From: Deltaproteobacteria bacterium
GTDB lineage: Bacteria > Desulfobacterota_B > Binatia > UBA9968
Assembly: GCA_027297485.1 (NCBI GenBank)
Contig: JAPUHZ010000458.1
Coordinates: forward strand, 1-6,323
Direction of reading: 5' to 3'
Length of the DNA stretch: 6,323 nt
Shown: positions 1 through 6,237 of the stretch, one piece after another
Layout of the letters: each line of letters opens with the position of its first letter
Position numbering within the stretch: the first letter of the stretch is position 1
The notes under the pieces: generated by a model
The model's input: only the letters and a program-made list of their open reading frames with translations
The model's database searches: none
What the model was told of the DNA's origin: nothing
Position numbers and translations under genes: made by a program

Positions 1-391
1 TGAGTTCCTCCCATTTTTGTTGGGCCTTGTCGACAGCCGCCTGCGTCTCCCTGAGAGCAATCTCCCTTGAGGTCCGATCAAGCTGGATGAGGATAGTTTT
101 TCCCAGGATAACGCGATCTCCCTCCTTCACATCAGACCGGATGACCCTGCCAGCGACCACTGCCCCCACGGTTGTGGCAACATCAGGCTCCAGCGTAGCG
201 ATGAATGAAACCTCTTCCTGAATGGCTCGGGATACCACTGTGGCAACCTCGACTGGAACAGGAGAAGGTTGCGCCAGGACTCGCGTCGAACCGAGCGCAA
301 TCACTAACCAGAGATTTAAGCCGATAAGCAAATGGTATCGAATGCGGCGCTTCCTAGTAAGAAATCGATCTGAGGCTTTTAAAGTTCGCAT
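1..391 (-). CDS. RND/MFP-family efflux periplasmic adaptor, N-terminal part (runs off left edge)
   Basis: The first 130 residues of a membrane-fusion (HlyD/AcrA-like) adaptor, the periplasmic protein that links an inner-membrane pump to an outer-membrane channel. I translated it from the ATG at 391-389. Residues 1-18 are rich in Arg and Lys, residues 21-34 form a hydrophobic core (LLIGLNLWLVIALG), and VLA-Q at 38-41 is a good signal-peptidase I site. The mature part starts with a VEVATVVSR strand, then a biotinyl/lipoyl-like half-barrel (VGAVVAGRVIRSDVKEGDRV, then ILIQLD), and enters the coiled-coil hairpin at ALRETQAAVDKAQQ, where the window ends. There is no N-terminal lipobox Cys. The start lies 55 bases after rnc; the Shine-Dalgarno is weak, and in-frame TTG codons 8-12 codons upstream are possible but less likely starts. 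The substrate cannot be told, and the pump gene would lie beyond the left edge. Confidence 0.85.
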   Translation of the reverse strand, partial: MRTLKASDRFLTRKRRIRYHLLIGLNLWLVIALGSTRVLAQPSPVPVEVATVVSRAIQEEVSFIATLEPDVATTVGAVVAGRVIRSDVKEGDRVILGKTILIQLDRTSREIALRETQAAVDKAQQKWEEL

Positions 392-446
392 TCTTTGCCC
401 ATACAGTGAACGAGACTTTCTCAAAAACAAAATAGAAATCCAAAAA

Positions 447-1157
447 TTAGCCCTTTTCGCCAGCCTCCCCACTTTGCTGCAATGCCTCCAAGGCCCTCTT
501 GGCCGCCTCTTGCTCGGACTGTTTTTTGCTTCTACCCTCTCCTAGGCCCAGGACTTTTGCGCCAATGGCAATCTCAGTTACAAAGCGCTTCGCATGGTCC
601 GGGCCACTTGCCGCTACCAGGGTATAAGTGGGGGGAGCATGAAACGTCATCTGGCTGATCTCTTGAAGGCGCGTCTTATAATCCTGCTGCCCTAATTTCT
701 TTTCTCTGATATGCGAAGCAAAGTGACGTTCCACGACCCGACGAGTCGCCTCATACCCTCCATCCCAATAGATCCCTCCGAGAAGGGCCTCAAAGGCCCC
801 CGCAAGAATGGATGCCTTTTTCTTCCCGCCGCTGCGCTCCTCCCCTTTCCCCAAGCGAAGAAATTCGCCTAGATTCAGCTTCGCTGCCTTCTCCGCCAAT
901 GCGGCAGTGTTGACCAGCGAGGCACGCATCTTTGAGAGATCTCCCTCACTTTTTTCGGGAAAACGGCGCATGAGAAGATCGCTGATGGCAAGATCTAAAA
1001 CCGCATCGCCAAGGAATTCCAGGGTCTCGTTGTACCCATCCGCCTCTCCCTGGCGGTAAGAGACATGGGTGAGACAGCGTAGAAGGAGAGCAGGAGCGGA
1101 AAAAAGGTACCCGAGCTCTTTTTGCAAGAGAAATAACTGTGGCTCTTTTTCCACCAC
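447..1157 (-). CDS. rnc: Ribonuclease III
   Basis: Double-strand-specific endoribonuclease that processes rRNA precursors and structured mRNAs in the cytoplasm. The 236 residues match the usual bacterial length. The nuclease domain (about 5-150) carries the signature NETLEFLGDAVLDL (43-56), with E47 and D51 as metal ligands, then EGDLSKMRASLV (71-82) and FEALLGG (122-128) with E123. A double-stranded-RNA-binding domain follows (about 159-227: DYKTRLQE, then SKKQSEQEAAKRALEAL). The position three residues before E123, normally Asp in LAD-x-x-E, is Gly (G120, codon GGG), so one of the four usual Mg2+ ligands appears to be missing. The start is a GTG with a second GTG right after it; either could be used, and neither has a clear Shine-Dalgarno. 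It begins 6 bases after the mtaB stop in the same frame, which suggests translational coupling. Confidence 0.95.
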   Translation of the reverse strand: MVEKEPQLFLLQKELGYLFSAPALLLRCLTHVSYRQGEADGYNETLEFLGDAVLDLAISDLLMRRFPEKSEGDLSKMRASLVNTAALAEKAAKLNLGEFLRLGKGEERSGGKKKASILAGAFEALLGGIYWDGGYEATRRVVERHFASHIREKKLGQQDYKTRLQEISQMTFHAPPTYTLVAASGPDHAKRFVTEIAIGAKVLGLGEGRSKKQSEQEAAKRALEALQQSGEAGEKG

Positions 1158-1163
1158 TGACTG

Positions 1164-2522
1164 CTAAAAACCTTCTGCCTGCTGTCCTTTGACCCCTTGA
1201 TCCTTTGATCCCTTCATCCTTTCCACCACCCTCCCCCTCAGCCAACCACTTTCCAATCCCTCCAGTAAAACTTCCACTTCGCAGTTGATCTGATCCTCTT
1301 CGGCGTGAAGCAAAACCGGCAAGTAGTTCCTGCTATAACCTCTATAGACCCCACTCGTTTTCTCTACGGCGTGTTCCACCAAGACAGAAACGCGCTGTCC
1401 GATAAAACGTCGGCAAAACTCCCTCTTCTTCTTCGCCCCCAGCTCCCGCACCCTCCTGGCCCGATCTTTTTTAACGCCATGGGGTACCTGATCAGGAAGG
1501 GTGGCCGCCACAGTTCCAGTCCGAATGGAGTAGGGAAAAACATGAAAATAAGTCAAGGGCAGTGAATCGAAGAATTCCATGGAGCAGTGGAAGTCATTTT
1601 CGCTCTCTCCGGGAAACCCCACGATGATATCACTACCCAATGCCGCGTCCGGCAGCATTTCGCGTGCCCTGGCAATGAGCTCCCGATAATAGGCCGTGTC
1701 ATAGTTGCGGCGCATCTGTTTAAGTATCCTATCTTCCCCTGCCTGTGCACAGACATGGAGATGAGGACAGAGCACACCGGATTGAGCCAGGAGGTCCAAC
1801 AGGCGGTCAGGAAGCTCGCGCGGATCGAGAGAGCTTAAGCGCAAGCGCGGAATCAAATCGCTTTCCATGATCTTTTCCAGCAGGGAGGTCAGATCCATTT
1901 TGGGTTTGAGGTCGTGTCCGTAACCACCGAGGTGAATCCCGGTCAGGACGATTTCGACAAAACCCTCTTCGGCAAGGGAGCGGACCTGATTCAGAACCTC
2001 TTCGGCAGGAACGCTCCTGCTCAGTCCCCGAGCGGTCGGGATAATGCAGTAGGTGCAGGAATAGTTACAGCCTTCTTGAATCTTCAAAAAGGCGCGCGTG
2101 TGACCGGGAAGCCCTTTGGCGCCCAAGATTGGAACTCCCCGCTCCTTTTTGACTTCCCCTACCGATACTTTTTCTTCGTCAGACCGGTGGGGCTGATTAA
2201 CGAAGCGGAGCAAATCATCTAAGCGGTTCAGCCCCACAACAAAATCTACCCCCGGCAATCGTGCCACCTCCTGGGGACTGACCTGAGCATAACAGCCCGT
2301 AACTAGGACTCGCGCCTCAGGGCTTAACCGCTTGGCCCTGCGAACGAGCTGGCGCGCTTCCCAATCCGCTCGGTCCGTCACCGTACAGGTATTGATAATG
2401 TAAAAATCAGCCCTCTCATTAAAAGGCACGAGGGAGTGTTGCTCACTCCCCAGCCGTGCCTGAATCACTGCAGAATCATACTGATTGATTTTGCAACCGA
2501 GCGTGGTTATGGCGATACGCAT
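1164..2522 (-). CDS. mtaB: tRNA t6A37 methylthiotransferase MtaB
   Basis: Radical-SAM enzyme that adds a methylthio group to t6A at position 37 of ANN-decoding tRNAs, giving ms2t6A. The N-terminal UPF0004 domain holds three cluster cysteines: C10 in TLGCKINQYDS, C46 in INTCTVTD and C77 in VTGCYAQ. The radical-SAM core has C152, C156 and C159 in GCNYSCTYCI, and a TRAM RNA-binding domain follows at about 372-436. The CK-x-NQYDS start points to MtaB rather than MiaB or RimO. Length is 452 residues; the last 17 or so (from M436) come from an 8-nt-period repeat and are probably not part of the fold. ATG is the start because the conserved MRIAITTLGC begins there; a purine-rich GGGGGTAGG abuts it. 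It shares its substrate pathway with tsaE upstream and is followed 6 bases later by rnc. Confidence 0.94.
   Translation of the reverse strand: MRIAITTLGCKINQYDSAVIQARLGSEQHSLVPFNERADFYIINTCTVTDRADWEARQLVRRAKRLSPEARVLVTGCYAQVSPQEVARLPGVDFVVGLNRLDDLLRFVNQPHRSDEEKVSVGEVKKERGVPILGAKGLPGHTRAFLKIQEGCNYSCTYCIIPTARGLSRSVPAEEVLNQVRSLAEEGFVEIVLTGIHLGGYGHDLKPKMDLTSLLEKIMESDLIPRLRLSSLDPRELPDRLLDLLAQSGVLCPHLHVCAQAGEDRILKQMRRNYDTAYYRELIARAREMLPDAALGSDIIVGFPGESENDFHCSMEFFDSLPLTYFHVFPYSIRTGTVAATLPDQVPHGVKKDRARRVRELGAKKKREFCRRFIGQRVSVLVEHAVEKTSGVYRGYSRNYLPVLLHAEEDQINCEVEVLLEGLESGWLRGRVVERMKGSKDQGVKGQQAEGF
1185..1224 (-). repeat. Degenerate 8-nt tandem repeat in the 3' end of mtaB
   Basis: On the minus strand, units of the form AAGGATCA / AGGGATCA / AGGGGTCA follow each other about four to five times with a strict 8-base step. 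The array is translated as the last residues of MtaB (MKGSKDQGVKG...), beyond the TRAM domain. It is one of several short-period arrays at gene borders in this window. Confidence 0.75.
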
Positions 2523-2602
2523 CCTACCCCCGTGTTCGGCCTTCCGCCTTTTGAGTTATTCACGTTTCTCCTAAGCTAATCTTTAATGTTTGATTTTTTC
2601 TG

Positions 2603-2653
2603 GAGCACCTCTTTGATCTTAACGAGGACCTTGTTATCCTCGGCTTGGCGCTC
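2603..2653 (-). other. Two-level stem-loop just after cimA
   Basis: Read on the minus strand, GAGCGCC (2653-2647) can pair with GGTGCTC (2609-2603; seven pairs, one G-U) and encloses a perfect six-pair hairpin, CGAGGA / TCCTCG (2642-2637 with 2628-2623) with an 8-base loop. It starts 1 base past the cimA stop codon. It is followed by an A-rich rather than T-rich stretch, so it is not a classic rho-independent terminator; it could stabilise or process the mRNA. The same bases also read as a plausible protein tail in another frame, so the structure may be incidental. Confidence 0.35.
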
Positions 2654-2654
2654 T

Positions 2655-4274
2655 TTAAGACCTCCTTGTCGGGGGCCGTGCGTGATGGGGACCTGACCTT
2701 CCTACGTGTTTCAAATCTTTGTAAAGCTTATAATCGATGCTATCCACGACGGCCTGCCAACTTGCCTCGATCACATTACGGGAAACCCCTACAGTTCCCC
2801 ACCGATCCCTTTTGTCACCTGACTCGATCAACACGCGCACCGAGGCGCCCGTTCCCTCACCTGAAGAGAGGACCCGGACCTTATAATCCAGCAACTGCAC
2901 CTCCTTAAGAGAAGGATAAAATTTGGTTAAGGCCCTTCGTAGGGCCCGGTCCAAAGCATTCACAGGGCCATTGCCCATCGCCGCCGCATGTTCCATGACC
3001 CCGTCCACCTCTAACATAATCGTGGCCTCAGAGATTGGAGGCTCTTCCTCTTTTCTTTTCTCGTCAATCACCCGGAAACTAACCAGACGGAAATTTTTCT
3101 TCTTCCTCCCCAACGCCTCCTGGATCAGGAGTTCAAAGGATGCCTCGGCCGCCTCAAACTCGTACCCTTGGCTCTCCAGATCTTTGATCCGGCGCAGGAT
3201 CTCTTGCACGGCATGATCTCCACCCTTGAGTTTAATCCCGTATTCTTTGGCCTTGTAGACGATATTGCTCCGCCCGGCCAGATCCGAGACTAAAACCCTC
3301 TGGCGGTTACCCACGATCTCGGGATCGATATGCTCGTAGGTCTCACGGTTCTTGAGGACACCCGATACATGGAGTCCGCCCTTATGGGCAAAGGCGCTGT
3401 TTCCGACATAGGGCTGATGTTTGTCGGGATGAATATTCGCAAGCTCATAGAAAAAGTGGGAGACCTCACGCAGCTTCTTTAGCTGCCCAGGCTCGATGCA
3501 CTTCTTTCCCATCTTGAGCTGCAAGTTAGGGATCACCGAGCAGAGGTTGAGATTTCCGCACCGCTCGCCAAAGCCATTAATGGTCCCCTGCACCTGACGC
3601 GCCCCCATCTCCACCGCAGCCATGGTGTTGGCCACGGCCAACTCCCCGTCGTTATGACAGTGAATCCCCAAGTGCCCTGTGACCGAGCCCTTAAGGGCGG
3701 CGATGGCGTCATGGATATCGCTCGGGAGACGGCCGCCGTTGGTATCACAGAGAACGATCCAGTCCGTCCCACCCTCCTCAGCCGCCTTAAGACACTCCAG
3801 GGCATGCTCCGGGCTCGATCGGTAACCGTCAAAGAAATGCTCCGCATCAAAAATCACCTCGTCCACGCGCTTCTTCATGAAGGCAATGGAATCTGCAATG
3901 ATCTCTAGGTTCGCCTTCTTGCTGATCCTCAGGTCGTCGCGCACATGGAGATCCCAAGTCTTGCCCACCAAGGTAACGACCGGGGTATCCGCGTCCAGGA
4001 GCATTTTGAGGTTCAGATCCTGAGAGGGTTTAGCTGCCGGTTTTCGCGTCGTACCAAAGGCGGCGATCTTGGTTTTCTTTAACCTAAGCTTTTTTACCTC
4101 TTTAAAAAACTCCGCATCCCTGGGATTGGAGCCGGGATAGCCTCCCTCAATATAGTCGATCCCCAGCTCTACAAGTTTCTCCGCGATACGGAGTTTGTCT
4201 TCGAGCGTGAAGGAGATATCTTCCGCCTGACAGCCATCTCTCAGGGTTGTGTCATAGATCAATACGTCTTTCAT
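2655..4274 (-). CDS. cimA: (R)-citramalate synthase
   Basis: Condenses pyruvate with acetyl-CoA to (R)-citramalate, the first step of the threonine-independent route to 2-oxobutyrate and isoleucine. The HMGL-like TIM barrel carries YDTTLRDG (7-14, with R12 and D13), [10 protein letters not shown] (142-151), the metal site [13 protein letters not shown] (205-217) and [11 protein letters not shown] (234-244). The DAEHFFDGY signature and the 539-residue length favour CimA over 2-isopropylmalate or homocitrate synthase. The C-terminal LeuA-type regulatory domain covers about 395-518, and family members are usually feedback-inhibited there by isoleucine. The start overlaps the lysC stop as ATGA and has GGGAG 5 bases upstream, which fits translational coupling. 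The final 18 or so residues ([17 protein letters not shown]) look unlike a folded tail and follow a C-rich tract; see the finding on a possible frameshift at 2671-2675. Confidence 0.94.
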   Translation of the reverse strand: MKDVLIYDTTLRDGCQAEDISFTLEDKLRIAEKLVELGIDYIEGGYPGSNPRDAEFFKEVKKLRLKKTKIAAFGTTRKPAAKPSQDLNLKMLLDADTPVVTLVGKTWDLHVRDDLRISKKANLEIIADSIAFMKKRVDEVIFDAEHFFDGYRSSPEHALECLKAAEEGGTDWIVLCDTNGGRLPSDIHDAIAALKGSVTGHLGIHCHNDGELAVANTMAAVEMGARQVQGTINGFGERCGNLNLCSVIPNLQLKMGKKCIEPGQLKKLREVSHFFYELANIHPDKHQPYVGNSAFAHKGGLHVSGVLKNRETYEHIDPEIVGNRQRVLVSDLAGRSNIVYKAKEYGIKLKGGDHAVQEILRRIKDLESQGYEFEAAEASFELLIQEALGRKKKNFRLVSFRVIDEKRKEEEPPISEATIMLEVDGVMEHAAAMGNGPVNALDRALRRALTKFYPSLKEVQLLDYKVRVLSSGEGTGASVRVLIESGDKRDRWGTVGVSRNVIEASWQAVVDSIDYKLYKDLKHVGRSGPHHARPPTRRS

Positions 4275-4756
4275 AGATTCTCCCGTTTGTCGATAAACGC
4301 ATCGTGCAGCACCTGAACCGCAAGCTCTGTATATTTCTCCTCAATCACCACAGAGATCTTAATTTCGGAAGTGGAGATCATCTCTATGTTGATCCCCTCG
4401 CGTGCGAGGAGCTGGAACATCTTCGCCGCTACCCCTGCATGGGTCCGCATCCCCACACCAACAATGGAGACCTTCGCGATATTAGGATCGACCGTGACCC
4501 CCTGGGCCTGGATAGCAGGCGCGGTCTTTTCAACTAGGGAGATCGCCTTTTTATAATCCACCTTGGGCACGGTAAAAGTCAAATCAGTGGTGCCCTCCTC
4601 GCTGGCATTCTGAATGATCATGTCCACCACGATGTGAGCCTCTGCAATAGGAGTAAATATCTGGGCCGCAAGTCCTGGGCGGTCCGGCACTCTCAGGAGA
4701 GTGATTTTGGCCTCATCCTTGTCATAGGTCACGCCGGAAACCAAAACCGAATCCAT
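4271..4756 (-). CDS. lysC: Aspartokinase beta subunit from an internal in-frame start of lysC
   Basis: Codon 247 of lysC is ATG (4756-4754), preceded by GAGGAGG (4771-4765) with 8 bases between, a stronger and better-spaced ribosome site than the one at the main start. Translation from it would yield 161 residues: a short linker plus both ACT domains, with no kinase domain. In Bacillus subtilis aspartokinase II and in Corynebacterium, overlapping internal starts give a beta subunit of this size that assembles as alpha2-beta2 and takes part in effector binding. Seen here: the site, its spacing and the domain boundary. Inferred: that the product is made in this organism. The motif could in part reflect the Glu-Glu-Asp-Glu codons it encodes. 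Confidence 0.65.
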   Translation of the reverse strand: MDSVLVSGVTYDKDEAKITLLRVPDRPGLAAQIFTPIAEAHIVVDMIIQNASEEGTTDLTFTVPKVDYKKAISLVEKTAPAIQAQGVTVDPNIAKVSIVGVGMRTHAGVAAKMFQLLAREGINIEMISTSEIKISVVIEEKYTELAVQVLHDAFIDKRENL

Positions 4757-5494
4757 ACTTTCATCCTCCTCTACTACCCATGTCCCTTCAACCTCCATGA
4801 AGCTGGAGCGGACATGAACAGACACGCCGAATTTTTTGGCAAGCTCTACGGAGCGGATCTGGAGAACCTTGGCGCCGGTGCTTGCCATCTCGATCATCTC
4901 CTCGTAAGAAATCTTGCCTAACTTCTTGGCCGTGGGGCAGATGTCAGGATCGGTGGTGAACACACCCTCTACGTCTGTATAGATCTCGCAAGTCTTGGCG
5001 TTGAGGGCCACGGCCATAGCCACAGCGCTGGTATCCGATCCACCCCGACCCAGTGTTGTAATGTTATCCTCTTCGTCTACCCCTTGGAACCCAGCCACCA
5101 CCACAATCTCTCCATCTTTTAATGCCTGGACGACCCGGGTCGAATCGATACTCTTAACCCTCGCTTTGCCATAGGCGCTATCAGTCTCGATCCGTATCTG
5201 ATGCCCCAAAAAGGAGCGCGCCCGCAGTCCCAAATCTCTGATTGCCAGGGTCAATAGTGAGGCAGAAACCTGCTCCCCTGAGGCCAATAGGACATCACGC
5301 TCCCGCTCATCCGGTGTCTCGGAGACCTGGTGGGCCAGTGTGAGAAGTCTGTTGGTCTCCCCAGTCATGGCAGAAACCACAATGACAAGCTCATGCCCTG
5401 CTTGCTGCGCGGCAGCGATTTTTCCGGCGACGTGCTTAATCCGCTCCACTGTCCCCAGGGAGGTTCCGCCATATTTTTGCACGATCAAAGCCAT
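4271..5494 (-). CDS. lysC: Aspartate kinase (aspartokinase), alpha subunit
   Basis: Phosphorylates L-aspartate to 4-aspartyl phosphate, the entry step to lysine (and diaminopimelate), methionine and threonine. The kinase domain (about 1-245) shows [10 protein letters not shown] (5-14), [10 protein letters not shown] (39-48), [12 protein letters not shown] (70-81), [13 protein letters not shown] (147-159) and [12 protein letters not shown] (172-183). Two ACT domains follow (about 262-335 and 341-405) with [22 protein letters not shown] and [13 protein letters not shown], the usual lysine/threonine effector region. The 407 residues match the Bacillus LysC type rather than bifunctional kinase-dehydrogenases. 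GAAGGG lies just before the ATG. The gene also contains a strong internal start at codon 247 for a beta subunit. Its stop overlaps the cimA start by 4 bases, so the two are very likely co-translated. Confidence 0.96.
   Translation of the reverse strand: MALIVQKYGGTSLGTVERIKHVAGKIAAAQQAGHELVIVVSAMTGETNRLLTLAHQVSETPDERERDVLLASGEQVSASLLTLAIRDLGLRARSFLGHQIRIETDSAYGKARVKSIDSTRVVQALKDGEIVVVAGFQGVDEEDNITTLGRGGSDTSAVAMAVALNAKTCEIYTDVEGVFTTDPDICPTAKKLGKISYEEMIEMASTGAKVLQIRSVELAKKFGVSVHVRSSFMEVEGTWVVEEDESMDSVLVSGVTYDKDEAKITLLRVPDRPGLAAQIFTPIAEAHIVVDMIIQNASEEGTTDLTFTVPKVDYKKAISLVEKTAPAIQAQGVTVDPNIAKVSIVGVGMRTHAGVAAKMFQLLAREGINIEMISTSEIKISVVIEEKYTELAVQVLHDAFIDKRENL
4765..4771 (-). promoter_or_regulatory. 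Internal Shine-Dalgarno for the LysC beta subunit
   Basis: GAGGAGG on the minus strand, 8 bases before the in-frame ATG at 4756-4754 and at the junction between the kinase and ACT domains of LysC. Confidence 0.6.
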
Positions 5495-5507
5495 CTGCCC
5501 TTCTCTA

Positions 5508-5583
5508 GAATCCAGAAGTCGGAATCCAGGATTCAGAAGCCCGCCTCCCCACAGGAATTCCGGCTCCCGGCTTCTGAACTCTG
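5508..5583. repeat. Degenerate 7-nt-period array with inverted repeat in the lysC leader
   Basis: On the plus strand, heptads such as GAATCCA, GAAGTCG, GAATCCA, GGATTCA and GAAGCCC follow in strict 7-base register from 5508 to 5542; similar heptads in reverse orientation fill the right part. The two parts contain a perfect 10-base inverted repeat, TTCAGAAGCC (5532-5541) and GGCTTCTGAA (5569-5578), with a 27-base loop. It lies between the tsaE stop and the lysC start, so it would be in the lysC leader RNA. No T-run follows, so it is not a standard terminator. Confidence 0.7.
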
Positions 5584-5618
5584 CTTACTCCCATTATCCC
5601 ATCCGCCTTCGGCGCATT

Positions 5619-5704
5619 GCAAAATGAAAATTGCAAAGTGTAAAAGTTAGAATCCTCTTCTCTTCTTTGATTTTGCATTTTGAACTTTGCAATCTGCATT
5701 TTGC
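5619..5704. repeat. 27-base imperfect inverted repeat made of CAAAATG-like heptads, spanning the tsaE stop
   Basis: Arms at 5619-5645 and 5678-5704 match at 23 of 27 positions when one is reverse-complemented, with a 32-base loop that holds the tsaE stop codon. Each arm is built of 7-base units (CAAAATG, CAAAGTG, CAGATTG and similar; a further unit extends the right array to about 5669). The right array is translated as the tail of TsaE. The stem would be AU-rich but long enough to matter in RNA; it has no terminator-like U-tract. Confidence 0.7.
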
Positions 5705-6204
5705 CTTAACCCCTTGATGATCCCCTCATAGTGTCTGCCATAGGCTGTTAAGGTCAGCCTCCGCTTGCTGCCGTTAGTGTACGCAAAGGCAACGTGCATA
5801 TACTCCTCAACCTCCTCTGGGGGAAGATGCTCAAACCACTCGATCACGCACACACCCCCGGAGAAGAGATACTCCCGGAGACTCAACTCCTCCATCTCTC
5901 TCTTACTGCCAAGCCGGTAAAGGTCGATATGATAGATCGGCAGCCGCCCGCTGTATTCGTTGATCAGCGTAAAAGAGGGACTGCGGACCCATACCTCTTT
6001 ATGAACCTCTAACCCCTCGGTCATCCCCCGCACAAAACAGGTCTTTCCACTCCCCAACTCCCCGGTGAGCCCAATGATCTCTCCCCCCTTCAGAAGCCTG
6101 CCAAGTTTCCTCCCCCAACTCCGTGTTTGCAGGGAACCTCGGGAGAGAACGCTAAAGTTTTTAGTATTTAGTTCTAAGTTTTGAGTTAAGTTCGTACGCT
6201 TCAT
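5647..6204 (-). CDS. tsaE: tRNA threonylcarbamoyladenosine biosynthesis ATPase TsaE
   Basis: P-loop ATPase that works with TsaB and TsaD to load the threonylcarbamoyl group on A37 of ANN-decoding tRNAs. Visible motifs: Walker A GELGSGKT (48-55), the switch-like SPSFTLINEY (75-84), HIDLYRL (92-98) and VIEWFEHLP (120-128). At 185 residues it is about 30 longer than the usual 150 or so. The excess lies at both ends: residues 1-16 come from a 7-nt-period repeat, and about 168-185 come from another. The conserved fold starts near SRGSLQTRSWGRKLG (21-35). The ATG has no clear Shine-Dalgarno and lies 24 bases after the upstream stop, so the true start could be a non-ATG codon further in. Position next to nnr is a very common arrangement. 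Confidence 0.93.
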   Translation of the reverse strand: MKRTNLTQNLELNTKNFSVLSRGSLQTRSWGRKLGRLLKGGEIIGLTGELGSGKTCFVRGMTEGLEVHKEVWVRSPSFTLINEYSGRLPIYHIDLYRLGSKREMEELSLREYLFSGGVCVIEWFEHLPPEEVEEYMHVAFAYTNGSKRRLTLTAYGRHYEGIIKGLRQNADCKVQNAKSKKRRGF

Positions 6205-6237
6205 TTTTCAAAACTAACAGTTCAAAACTCACAACTG
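6152..6237. repeat. Degenerate 7-nt-period arrays around the nnr stop and tsaE start
   Basis: On the minus strand the array at 6197-6152 steps through heptads such as ACTCAAA, ACTTAGA, ACTAAAT and ACTAAAA. A second array at 6237-6207 steps through GTTTTGA, ACTGTTA, GTTTTGA; its copies TTCAAAACT on the plus strand (6207-6215 and 6221-6229) are 14 bases (two heptads) apart. The two arrays are partly reverse complements (AGTTTTGA with TCAAAACT). The nnr stop codon and the tsaE start codon both lie within this region. Confidence 0.7.

Noticed and set aside
392..446. Possible terminator or promoter between rnc and the adaptor
   Set aside because: The minus strand is T-rich here, but no stem of useful strength precedes the T-runs (GAGA-AAG-TCTC has four pairs and follows them). 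A TTGAGA / TATGGG pair has poor spacing and lies too close to the start codon.
27..545. Plus-strand open frames at 27-221 and 222-545
   Set aside because: They lie antisense to the adaptor gene and the rnc end, whose minus-strand translations show clear family motifs; the plus-strand products show none.
946..1245. 99-codon minus-strand open frame across the mtaB-rnc junction
   Set aside because: It overlaps both genes in another frame, is low-complexity and arginine/glycine-rich, and partly translates the 8-nt repeat.
5505..5699. 64-codon minus-strand open frame in the tsaE-lysC spacer
   Set aside because: It is built almost wholly from the two repeat arrays and overlaps the tsaE end; there is no ribosome site or recognisable motif.
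5508..5704. CRISPR array or insertion-sequence remnant in the tsaE-lysC spacer
   Set aside because: Units are only 7 bases, degenerate and without spacers; there is no transposase fragment, target-site duplication or terminal repeat pair around a gene.
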